Shown here piece after piece: positions 7,561 through 14,133 of a DNA stretch of 19,751 nucleotides. The translations under genes and the position numbers were made by a program. The notes under the pieces are model-generated. The model did no database searches. It worked only from the letters and a program-made list of their open reading frames with translations, and was not told the DNA's origin. The stretch's first letter is position 1, and each line of letters begins with the position of its first letter. The stretch comes from a bacterium (GTDB lineage: Bacteria; Blakebacterota; Blakebacteria; Blakebacterales; Blakebacteraceae), in NCBI GenBank assembly GCA_025774615.1, contig JALGVQ010000042.1, forward strand, positions 1-19,751, in the 5' to 3' direction.

Positions 7561-8877
7561 TCAATCCATATCAGGTCGGTTGACATCCTCACATCTGTCG
7601 TAGGCACACATGAAGCGTTCCACCAGGTTTCGCTCTTCCGACGACAGAGCGTCTTCTTCCTTTTCGAGCAATACCTGTAATGTGCTCAGGGAAATCTTCT
7701 CGAACAGCAGCATGTCCTCTTCAGGAACCAGTTCGCTGTTGTCCTCTTCCAGTATCTTGACGATCCGGGAGAGGGGGAGCTGCTTGAAGGCATTGACGAA
7801 TTCCGGCTGGATGTGGCTGCCCTCGGATTCCTCATCCAGGATCTTCAGCACCTTCAGGAATTCCATCCGGTCACGATAATGCCGCCGGCTGGTGATTGCG
7901 TCGAAGATATCGCCCACAGCAATGACCCTTCCCGCCTCCGGGATATCATCGCCCCTGAGACCGAGAGGGTACCCCGAACCATCGAGCCGCTCGTGGTGGG
8001 TGGCCGACATCATCGGGATCTCCTTCTGCTCCCGCACGAAATGGATCTTGTCGAGGATGTTGAGGGAATGGAGGGCGTGGGTCTGGATGACCTTGTACTC
8101 CTCATCGGTCAACCTGCCATCCTTGAAGAGCACCACTTCCGGCACTCCGATCTTACCGATATCGTGCAGCAACGCGGCGGCGTTCAGAACCGCGAGCTGT
8201 TTCTCGGTGTACTCCAGTTCCTCGGCGATGGCCAGGGAGTACAACGTTACCCGCGAACTGTGTCCGGCTGTTATCGGATCCCGGGCATCCATCGCGGTTG
8301 AGAGTGTTTCTACGAACGAGATAAAACTTTTCTTCTGGTCCTCATAGAGCTGTGAGTTCTCGACTGCTACCGCCGCCTGGTTGGCAAGGGCGCATAGCAG
8401 TTCCTGATCTTCCTCATCGAATGGGTTCTCACTCTTTTTATTGAGGACCTGGATCACACCGATCCGCTCCCCCTCCTTGTTCGTCATGGGGACGCAGAGC
8501 ACCGACCTGGTCCGGTAACCGGTCTTCCGGTCGAAGTCCTGGTTGAAACGGATATCATCGTAGGCGTCGGGGATATTGAGGACTTCACCACTTGTCGCGA
8601 CCGCACCGGCCAGCCCGAGATCCATGGGGAACCTGATCTCCATGAACCGGACTCCCTGGGCAACTTTCGACCAGAGCTCCTTTTTCTCCCAGTCGATCAG
8701 GAAGAGGCTTGAGCGATCAGCATCCATCACCTCGGTGATCCGGGTGATGATCAGGTCGAGCAGTTCATCAAGATCCAGGGTCCCTCCGAGGGCCCGCATC
8801 ACATCGTAGACCGCCCGGTAGCGCGCTACCTCATGCTCGAGATCTTCATACGATCGTTTCTGTTCGTCGTCGGGCAT
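7561..8877 (-). CDS. GAF and HD-GYP domain protein, probable cyclic-di-GMP phosphodiesterase
   Basis: This is a 438-residue, two-domain, soluble protein. A short helical lead (AYDVMRALG-type) is followed by a GAF sensor domain (about 25-175, containing SVLCVPM and GVIQVLN) and an HD-GYP domain (about 185-370). The catalytic signature is intact: HSSRVT (206-211), LLHDIGKIGVPE with H238, D239 and K242, THALHS, HHERLDGSGYP (294-304), and the late IAVGDIFDAIT and RHYR motifs. HD-GYP enzymes hydrolyse cyclic di-GMP (or related cyclic dinucleotides) with a di- or tri-iron centre. The GAF ligand is unknown. ATG 8877 is chosen for its AGGA, 10 nt upstream; GTG 8913 is an alternative. It heads a minus-strand operon with the adenosyltransferase gene. 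Confidence 0.92.
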   Translation of the reverse strand: MPDDEQKRSYEDLEHEVARYRAVYDVMRALGGTLDLDELLDLIITRITEVMDADRSSLFLIDWEKKELWSKVAQGVRFMEIRFPMDLGLAGAVATSGEVLNIPDAYDDIRFNQDFDRKTGYRTRSVLCVPMTNKEGERIGVIQVLNKKSENPFDEEDQELLCALANQAAVAVENSQLYEDQKKSFISFVETLSTAMDARDPITAGHSSRVTLYSLAIAEELEYTEKQLAVLNAAALLHDIGKIGVPEVVLFKDGRLTDEEYKVIQTHALHSLNILDKIHFVREQKEIPMMSATHHERLDGSGYPLGLRGDDIPEAGRVIAVGDIFDAITSRRHYRDRMEFLKVLKILDEESEGSHIQPEFVNAFKQLPLSRIVKILEEDNSELVPEEDMLLFEKISLSTLQVLLEKEEDALSSEERNLVERFMCAYDRCEDVNRPDMD

Positions 8878-8963
8878 GCTGCCGGCGTCCTTTCGGATAT
8901 CCTGAATCGGCACCGATTCGCCTGCAAACCTGGAGACTCAGCTCTTTATGTTACGTGCGCTTC

Positions 8964-8994
8964 TGGCGACAATTCAACCGAATTGTCCCCGCCA
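8964..8994. repeat. Strong inverted repeat upstream of the HD-GYP gene
   Basis: GACAATTC-AACC-GAATTGTC (8968-8987) is a perfect 8-bp inverted repeat with a 4-nt loop. It is extended by TGGC/GCCA (8964-8967 with 8991-8994) across a CCC bulge, so 12 base pairs can form. No T-tract follows on either strand, so it is not a typical intrinsic terminator. It may be an operator or a leader RNA structure for the HD-GYP transcript. Confidence 0.55.
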
Positions 8995-9108
8995 GGCACC
9001 TCCTGTCCCCATCGAAGGAAAGAATTTCCAATAGCAGGGAACATCGGGGTTTTACCCGGCAGACCGATATTCATTCACTGAAATCCGGCTATTTACCCGT
9101 CAGATTGT

Positions 9109-9122
9109 ACTGAGGATTCAGT
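9109..9122. promoter_or_regulatory. Palindrome copy 1, ACTGA-N4-TCAGT
   Basis: ACTGAGGATTCAGT is a perfect 5-4-5 palindrome. It matches a second copy 147 bp downstream, and the identity extends into a shared TCG just after the right arm. It is a candidate binding site for an unidentified dimeric regulator. Confidence 0.45.
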
Positions 9123-9243
9123 TTCGCACCACCTGACGACATCACACATGGGCGGAACACCTGAATATAATAATCAGCCATTTCGGATTGATCGGTCTGA
9201 AAAGGTTGACACCGGTGATTTGGGTTCCGATTGTTTAGATCAT

Positions 9244-9273
9244 CGACACTTCGGCACTGAGTAATCAGTGTCG
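9244..9273 (+). promoter_or_regulatory. Leader element with two mutually exclusive hairpins; contains palindrome copy 2
   Basis: CGGCACTGA (9252-9260) can pair with TCAGTGTCG (9265-9273) around a GTAA loop, a GNRA tetraloop as RNA, with one G-U pair. Alternatively CGACACT (9244-9250) pairs perfectly with AGTGTCG (9267-9273). Both structures use the same 3' arm, so only one can form. The core ACTGAGTAATCAGT (9256-9269) is the second copy of the palindrome found at 9109-9122. A short TTTCT follows. Position just upstream of the first gene fits an operator or a leader switch. Confidence 0.4.
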
Positions 9274-9320
9274 TTTCTGCATCCGGATTTCACCTTTCCG
9301 ACTGGGAGAGGATGTACAGA

Positions 9321-9854
9321 ATGCCATCATCCAGCGCCGTGCCCGACTCCGTGGAACCGGAAGTGGTGGTGACCGAAGAAGACCTCGCCAGGGTAGATGA
9401 AATCCTGAAGCTACATCAGCACGACCGCAGCGAGATGGTCGCAATACTGCTGGGTGTGCAGGACGCCCTCGGGTACCTGCCTGTACCGGTCCTGAAGCAT
9501 CTCGCGGAACGTCTTGAGGTCTCCCCGATCTCACTCTTCGGAATCGTGACGTTCTACACCTCATTCCAACTGAATCCGCCGGGACGTCACAAGTGTACCG
9601 TCTGTATGGGAACCGCCTGCCATGTACGCGGCGCCGTGAACGTTCTTAAGGAGTTTGAACGCCGCCTCGATATCCCCGCCGGGAGCACGACCCCCGACCG
9701 TCATTTCCAGCTCGAGACAGTCAACTGTGTCGGTGCCTGCGCCATGGGGCCGCTGGTCATCGTGGATGATGAATACCATGGCAACATAACTCCGACAAAA
9801 ATCCCGAGACTGCTGCGCCGTCTTGAACGTGACAAGGCCGAGGATGTGACATGA
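9321..9854 (+). CDS. NuoE/HydC-like [2Fe-2S] thioredoxin-fold subunit of a NADH/ferredoxin oxidoreductase
   Basis: This 177-residue protein belongs to the 24-kDa NuoE/HoxE/HydC (BfuC) family. An N-terminal helical bundle (DALGYLPVPVLKHLAERL and SLFGIVTFYTSF, about residues 48-82) precedes the thioredoxin-like cluster domain. The four [2Fe-2S] ligands are C95 and C100 (CMGTAC) and C136 and C140 (CVGAC). Such subunits dock on the FMN subunit and exchange electrons with it. ATG 9321 is preferred because GAGAGG at 9306-9311 sits 9 nt upstream; ATG 9312 lies only 3 nt from GGGAG. Its stop overlaps the next start in an ATGA (9851-9854), showing translational coupling. It is the first gene of the four-gene operon. 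No membrane subunit of complex I is present nearby. Confidence 0.93.
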   Translation: MPSSSAVPDSVEPEVVVTEEDLARVDEILKLHQHDRSEMVAILLGVQDALGYLPVPVLKHLAERLEVSPISLFGIVTFYTSFQLNPPGRHKCTVCMGTACHVRGAVNVLKEFERRLDIPAGSTTPDRHFQLETVNCVGACAMGPLVIVDDEYHGNITPTKIPRLLRRLERDKAEDVT

Positions 9855-11728
9855 CCGCCAAGATCAGATCCGTCAGCGAACTGCATGAACTCCAGGCGTC
9901 CCTGAAGGAAGAGCTGCAGGGCGACCGCACTGTCATTACCCTCTGCGCCGGTCCCGGTTGCGTGGCCAGTGGCGCGGACAACGTGGCCAAGGCCTTCCGG
10001 AAACACATCGAAGAGATGGGCCTGACCGACCAGGTGACCTTCAAGTGCACCGGATGTCACGGATTCTGTGCCCTGGCACCAGTGGTGGCCATCGATCCGG
10101 CAGGGTACTGCTATGAGGGTGTGAAGAAGGCCGATGTGAAGGATATCCTCGAGCGCACAATCGTTGGTGGCGAGGTTATCGAGAAGCTGCTTTATGTCGA
10201 CCCGGAGACGGGGGAGCCCATTCTGTATGAGAAGGATATCCCCTTCTACAAACATCAGGACCGCATACTGCTGGCCGAGAACCGGCAGATCGACCCCGAC
10301 AGCCTGGAGGACTTCCTCGCCATAGATGGGTACAGCGCCCTGGCCAAAGTACTGGATGAGATGTCATCGGAGGATGTGATCCAGGCCATACTCGATTCCG
10401 GCCTGAGGGGCAGGGGTGGAGCGGGGTTCCCGACCGGGTTGAAATGGCAGATCGCCCATCAGCAGACGGCCGAACCAAAATACATCGTCTGCAACGCCGA
10501 TGAGGGTGACCCCGGAGCCTTTATGGACCGGGGGATCATCGAAGGCAACCCGCATCGGGTAATCGAAGGCATGTGTATCGGTGCCCACGCGATCGGCGCG
10601 AACCAGGGGTTCGTCTATGTCCGTTACGAATACCCGATTGCCGTACAACGGATCAACCAGGCCGTCGACCAGGCCCGGGAGGCGGGACTGCTGGGAGAGA
10701 ACATCCTCGGGTCCGATTTCAGTTTCGACCTCAAGGTCGTGATGGGCGCCGGGGCTTTCGTCTGCGGCGAGGAAACCGCGCTCATCGCCTCGCTTGAAGG
10801 CAAAAAGGGCGAACCGATCCAGCGCCCGCCTTTTCCCGTCGAGTCCGGGTACAAGGGCAAGCCGACGGTCATCAACAACGTTGAGAGCTGGACCTGCGTG
10901 CCCCATGTGATCGGCAAGGGAGCAGAGTGGTTCTCCTCCATCGGTTCGGAAGGCAGCAAGGGGACCAAGATTTTCTCTCTGGTAGGGAAGGTCAAAAACA
11001 CCGGACTCGTCGAAGTCCCGATGGGGACGACGATCCGCAAGATCGTCTACGACATCGGCGGAGGCATCCCCAACGGCAAGAAATTCAAAGCCATCCAGAC
11101 AGGTGGACCTGCCGGTGGCTGTCTGCCTGAGGATCTCATCGACCTGCCCGTTGACTTCCAGGCGCTGACCGAGGCTGGAACCATCATGGGGTCGGGTGGT
11201 CTGATCGTGATGGACGAATCGACCTGCATGGTCGACGTGGCCCGTTACTTCACGCGTTTTCTTGAGGAGGAGTCGTGCGGCAAGTGCTACTCCTGCCGCA
11301 AGGGAACGCAGCGGATGCGGGAGCTCCTCGACGACATCTGCGAAGGGAAGGGAACGCTCGATCATCTCGAGCTGCTCGAGGAACTGGGCGAGACCGTGAA
11401 CAACGCGAGCATGTGCGGGCTGGGGCAGAACGCCGCGAACCCGGTCTTGTCGACCCTACGCTACTTCCGTCACGAATATGAGGCTCACATCACCGAACAC
11501 CGCTGTTCAGCCGGTGTCTGTGCAGCTCTGATCAGGTATTTCATTCAGGAAGAGCTCTGCGACGGATGTCACGCCTGCTCCAAGGTCTGTCCGGTCGAAG
11601 CAATCAGCGGTGAGAAGGACCTGGAACACAACATCGATCCCGATGTCTGCATCACGTGCGGATCATGCATCGAGGTCTGTCCGACGGATGCGATCATCAT
11701 CGTCTCGGGAAGTGGGGAAGAAGCATGA
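9851..11728 (+). CDS. NuoF/HydB-like NADH-oxidising FMN/Fe-S subunit with C-terminal ferredoxin domain
   Basis: This 625-residue protein has the full HydB (BfuB) domain order. An N-terminal thioredoxin-like [2Fe-2S] domain has C32, C37, C69 and C73, plus C66. The NuoF FMN/NADH domain follows, with GLRGRGGAGFPTGLKW (184-199), CNADEGDPGAFMDR (214-227) and GAGAFVCGEETALI (299-312). An SLBB-like region and the N3-type [4Fe-4S] site follow, with C476, C479, C482 and C522. A CSAGVC motif (552-557) is typical of the HydB C-terminal region. Last come two ferredoxin-type [4Fe-4S] sites (C570/573/576/580 and C600/603/606/610). It should exchange electrons with NAD(H) and ferredoxin. Its start and stop overlap both neighbours in ATGA junctions, so the three core subunits should be made in a fixed ratio. 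Confidence 0.93.
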   Translation: MTAKIRSVSELHELQASLKEELQGDRTVITLCAGPGCVASGADNVAKAFRKHIEEMGLTDQVTFKCTGCHGFCALAPVVAIDPAGYCYEGVKKADVKDILERTIVGGEVIEKLLYVDPETGEPILYEKDIPFYKHQDRILLAENRQIDPDSLEDFLAIDGYSALAKVLDEMSSEDVIQAILDSGLRGRGGAGFPTGLKWQIAHQQTAEPKYIVCNADEGDPGAFMDRGIIEGNPHRVIEGMCIGAHAIGANQGFVYVRYEYPIAVQRINQAVDQAREAGLLGENILGSDFSFDLKVVMGAGAFVCGEETALIASLEGKKGEPIQRPPFPVESGYKGKPTVINNVESWTCVPHVIGKGAEWFSSIGSEGSKGTKIFSLVGKVKNTGLVEVPMGTTIRKIVYDIGGGIPNGKKFKAIQTGGPAGGCLPEDLIDLPVDFQALTEAGTIMGSGGLIVMDESTCMVDVARYFTRFLEEESCGKCYSCRKGTQRMRELLDDICEGKGTLDHLELLEELGETVNNASMCGLGQNAANPVLSTLRYFRHEYEAHITEHRCSAGVCAALIRYFIQEELCDGCHACSKVCPVEAISGEKDLEHNIDPDVCITCGSCIEVCPTDAIIIVSGSGEEA

Positions 11729-12447
11729 AACTGATATCGCTGAATATCAACGGATTGCCGGTCGAGGTGGAAGAGGGTACCACCCTCCTTGAGGCGGCAA
11801 GGGCGTATGGTGTCAATATCCCGACCCTCTGTCACGATGACGGCCTCAGCAGTTACGGAGCCTGTCGCCTTTGCGTCGTCGAGATCGGCCCTCCCGGCAA
11901 ATCGAAGATGGTGTCTTCCTGTACCTACCGGTGTGAAGATGGGCTTGAGGTCCGCACGCACTCGGCGAAGATCATGAAAACACGGGCGATGATGCTGGAA
12001 CTGCTGGTCAGTTCTTCACCGCAGTCGAAGACGATTCAGGACCTTGCTTCGGCGCATGGCATGACGAAGCAGCGTTTTCGACCTGAACATGAAGATTGTA
12101 TTCTGTGTGGTCTCTGCGTCCGGATGTGTGCGGAGCAGATGATGTCATCGGCGATCGGATTCGTTGGTCGTGGACCGAACCGCCGTATTACTACCGCTTT
12201 CGATGAGGTCTCAGAGGTCTGCCGAAGATGTGGCGGTTGCATGTATATCTGTCCGGTATGCACGTCACGTTGCCATGGTCCTGACGAAGAGGCGACTCTC
12301 TGCAATGCTTGCCTCAATTTCAGCCCATCGTGTGTTGCGGTATATGATGATGTTCAATGTTGGATGCCGCCGGAATGCGGCACCTGTGTCCGTCCCGAAG
12401 GGGATTACCTGCCCGCCACCGGGCGGTTGGCAACAGAAGAGTCATAA
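11725..12447 (+). CDS. NuoG/HydA-like Fe-S subunit without hydrogenase domain (BfuA-like)
   Basis: This 240-residue protein has an N-terminal plant-type [2Fe-2S] domain with C36, C47, C50 and C66. Two ferredoxin [4Fe-4S] motifs follow: C125/128/131/135 and C166/169/172/176. The HxxxC-type extra cluster usual in NuoG and HydA is absent: the LELLVSSSPQSKTIQDLA stretch (91-108) has no His or Cys there. The last 60 residues hold eight more cysteines (C179, C183, C193, C196, C203, C212, C218, C221), enough for one or two further metal sites. No [FeFe]-hydrogenase H-cluster motif and no molybdopterin domain are present, so this is an electron conduit. ATG 11725 overlaps the upstream TGA. By position it should link the FMN core to the glutamate-synthase-like protein downstream. 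Confidence 0.88.
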   Translation: MKLISLNINGLPVEVEEGTTLLEAARAYGVNIPTLCHDDGLSSYGACRLCVVEIGPPGKSKMVSSCTYRCEDGLEVRTHSAKIMKTRAMMLELLVSSSPQSKTIQDLASAHGMTKQRFRPEHEDCILCGLCVRMCAEQMMSSAIGFVGRGPNRRITTAFDEVSEVCRRCGGCMYICPVCTSRCHGPDEEATLCNACLNFSPSCVAVYDDVQCWMPPECGTCVRPEGDYLPATGRLATEES

Positions 12448-12479
12448 CCAGAGAAACAGCCCGGAATAGTGGGCACTCC

Positions 12480-12486
12480 AGGAGGA
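12480..12486 (+). promoter_or_regulatory. Strong ribosome-binding site of the GltS-like gene
   Basis: AGGAGGA lies 6 nt before ATG 12493. An in-frame GTG at 12469 would put this site inside the gene, so 12493 is taken as the start. Confidence 0.8.
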
Positions 12487-12492
12487 ATCACA

Positions 12493-14073
12493 ATGTCGTA
12501 CACCAAGGTCAACGCGAGCGCAGCAACGCTCTCGAAAAACCGCACCGAAGACGCCATCACGAGCATTTCCGGGATGTGCGCGACCTGTGTGGACGGCTGC
12601 GTCGGGATGTGCGAGATCGGCAAATCTGCATATCGTGGAGCGGAAATGATCTACCCGCAGCCCTTCGGCATCATCACCGCTGCATCCGAGAAGGAGTATC
12701 CGATCGACTACAGCCACCTGACCATCCTCGGGACCGCCAAGGGCGCTCACGGGATCGAGGCTGACAGTGACAAGGCGATCTTCCCGAACGTGAAGCTGGA
12801 ACGTGAGATCGGAGCCGACAACAAGTTCACAGTCGGCCTCCCCTTCGTCATCGCCGGTATGGGATCCACCAACGTCGCCGCCAGGAACTGGGAAGGTCTC
12901 TCCATCGGAGCAGCCCTTCAGGGCGTACCCCTTACCATCGGTGAGAATGTGGTGGGGATGGACATGCAGTCCGAATTCAAGGACGGCAGGGTGTTGAAAT
13001 CCCCCGGGCTCGAGAGCCGCGTGAAACCTTATCAGGATTGGCAGATCGACGGCAAAGGCGATGTGATCCTGCAGGCAAATATCGAGGACACACGTCTGGG
13101 CGTCCAGGAGTACGCAATCGAAAAGCTCGGTGTCAAAACTGCCGAACTGAAGTGGGGTCAGGGTGCCAAGGACATCGGTGGCGAAGTCATGATCACCAAC
13201 CTTGAGAAGGCACAGGAGCTCTACAAGCGTGGTTACGTGGTTCTCCCCAACCCCACTGACCCCATGGTGATCGAATCATTCAAGTCGGGCGTCTTTCACG
13301 AGTTTGAGCGGCACAGCCGTGTCGGCATGATCAACGAGGAAGACTTCATGGCCCGTGTCGAGGAACTGAGGGCAGCCGGCGCACAGCGTATCACCCTGAA
13401 GACAGGCGCCTACCGCCCTGCCGACCTGGCCAGAGCGATCAAGTGGGCCTCCCAGGCACAACTCGACCTGCTGACGGTCGACGGTGCCGGGGGCGGGACC
13501 GGCATGAGCCCCTGGCGCATGATGAACGAGTGGGGTGTCCCGATCGTCGAACTGCACAGCCTGACTCACAATATGGCAAAGCACCTTGACGAGAAGGGTG
13601 AGTTCGTGCCCGATATCGCCTTCGCGGGTGGATTCACCTTTGAAGACATGATCTTCAAGGGACTCGCGATGGGCGCGCCATACACCAAACTGATCGCGAT
13701 GGCGCGTTCGCCGCTCGCTGCCGCCATGGTCGGAAAGACCCTGGGCAAACACATGGCCGACGGCGCGATGCCCGTCTTCGTGGGCCGCTTCGGCACCACG
13801 CCGGAAGAGGTGTTCATCACCGCTCCCGAGCTGAAGGACCTCGTTGGTCCGGAACGTTTCAAGGAGATGCCGACCGGCGCCATGGGTGTCTACACCTACT
13901 TCAGCCGGCTGGCACAGGGCCTGCGCCAGATCATGGCCGGTGAGCGCAAGTTCAACCTCGACGTCATCACGCGTGATGATGTGGCCTGCCTGACGCGGGA
14001 ATCCGCTGACGTCACCGGGCTGGATTACATCACCGAGGTGGACGCCAAAGAGGTCGAAGAGATCCTGGGATAA
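12493..14073 (+). CDS. Stand-alone glutamate synthase FMN-domain homologue with N-terminal Fe-S-type cysteine motif
   Basis: This 526-residue protein matches the FMN-binding (Glu_synthase) domain of glutamate synthase alpha subunits. Matching segments are ELKWGQGAKDIGGEV (218-232, the QGAKPG-type motif), a conserved lysine in ITLKTGAYRPADLARAIK (300-317), the FMN phosphate loop LTVDGAGGGTGMSP (327-340), and AFAGGFTFEDMIFKGLAMGA (376-395). The class II glutaminase domain, the GXGXG domain and the [3Fe-4S] cysteine triad of true GltB are all missing. Instead the N-terminus carries C29, C32, C36 and C40 (C-x2-C-x3-C-x3-C), probably a [4Fe-4S] site. The 45 bp gap from the NuoG-like gene and the terminator immediately after it make it the last gene of the NADH/Fe-S operon. 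The substrate is unknown. It may be an iminoglutarate-type or another carbonyl/imine reductase fed by the complex. Confidence 0.9.
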   Translation: MSYTKVNASAATLSKNRTEDAITSISGMCATCVDGCVGMCEIGKSAYRGAEMIYPQPFGIITAASEKEYPIDYSHLTILGTAKGAHGIEADSDKAIFPNVKLEREIGADNKFTVGLPFVIAGMGSTNVAARNWEGLSIGAALQGVPLTIGENVVGMDMQSEFKDGRVLKSPGLESRVKPYQDWQIDGKGDVILQANIEDTRLGVQEYAIEKLGVKTAELKWGQGAKDIGGEVMITNLEKAQELYKRGYVVLPNPTDPMVIESFKSGVFHEFERHSRVGMINEEDFMARVEELRAAGAQRITLKTGAYRPADLARAIKWASQAQLDLLTVDGAGGGTGMSPWRMMNEWGVPIVELHSLTHNMAKHLDEKGEFVPDIAFAGGFTFEDMIFKGLAMGAPYTKLIAMARSPLAAAMVGKTLGKHMADGAMPVFVGRFGTTPEEVFITAPELKDLVGPERFKEMPTGAMGVYTYFSRLAQGLRQIMAGERKFNLDVITRDDVACLTRESADVTGLDYITEVDAKEVEEILG

Positions 14074-14099
14074 CTCTCCGGGAAGTTTCTTCTGGAAAC

Positions 14100-14133
14100 G
14101 GGCCTGCCGGCAGTTGTCGGCAGGCCCTTTTTT
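14100..14133 (+). terminator. Intrinsic terminator of the NADH/Fe-S/GltS-like operon
   Basis: GGGCCTGCCG (14100-14109) pairs perfectly with CGGCAGGCCC (14118-14127) around an 8-nt loop and is followed by six Ts (14128-14133). It starts 27 bp after the stop codon. The stop of the convergent crotonase gene lies within the T-tract. On the minus strand only a short T-run follows, so it works mainly for the plus strand. Confidence 0.92.

Larger units (their letters stand above)
8878..9320. promoter_or_regulatory. Intergenic control region between the HD-GYP gene and the NADH/Fe-S operon
   Basis: This roughly 440 bp, relatively AT-rich stretch has no credible gene and separates two divergent operons. 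It holds a strong hairpin (8964-8994), two copies of an ACTGA-N4-TCAGT palindrome (9109-9122 and 9256-9269), and a consensus-like -35 element TTGACA at 9206-9211. The -35 has only a weak matching -10 (GATTGT at 9229-9234, 17 bp spacing). A TATAAT at 9166-9171 lacks a recognisable -35. The layout suggests regulated transcription of the plus-strand operon, but no promoter is proven by sequence alone. Confidence 0.5.

Noticed and set aside
9109-9122. CRP/FNR-type binding site
   Set aside because: CRP and FNR sites have TGA-N6-TCA. These palindromes have TGA-N4-TCA, two bases too short.
9166-9171. Perfect TATAAT -10 element
   Set aside because: No acceptable -35 hexamer lies 16-18 bp upstream, and AT-rich hexamers arise easily in this region. 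Kept only as a remark in the control-region entry.
10364-11365. Long open frame antisense to the NuoF-like gene (333 codons)
   Set aside because: Translation shows no family features, has no ribosome site, and is explained by codon bias of the real gene. The same holds for antisense frames at 9701-10255, 14114-14845 and 17212-17871.
9321-12447. Respiratory complex I fragment (nuoEFG)
   Set aside because: No membrane or quinone-site subunits adjoin. The NuoF-like protein has the extra N-terminal [2Fe-2S] and C-terminal ferredoxin domains of HydB, and the NuoG-like protein is only 240 residues.
11725-12447. [FeFe]-hydrogenase catalytic subunit
   Set aside because: None of the H-cluster motifs (TSCCPxW, MPCxxKxxE, ExMACxxGCxxGGG types) is present and the protein stops where that domain would begin.
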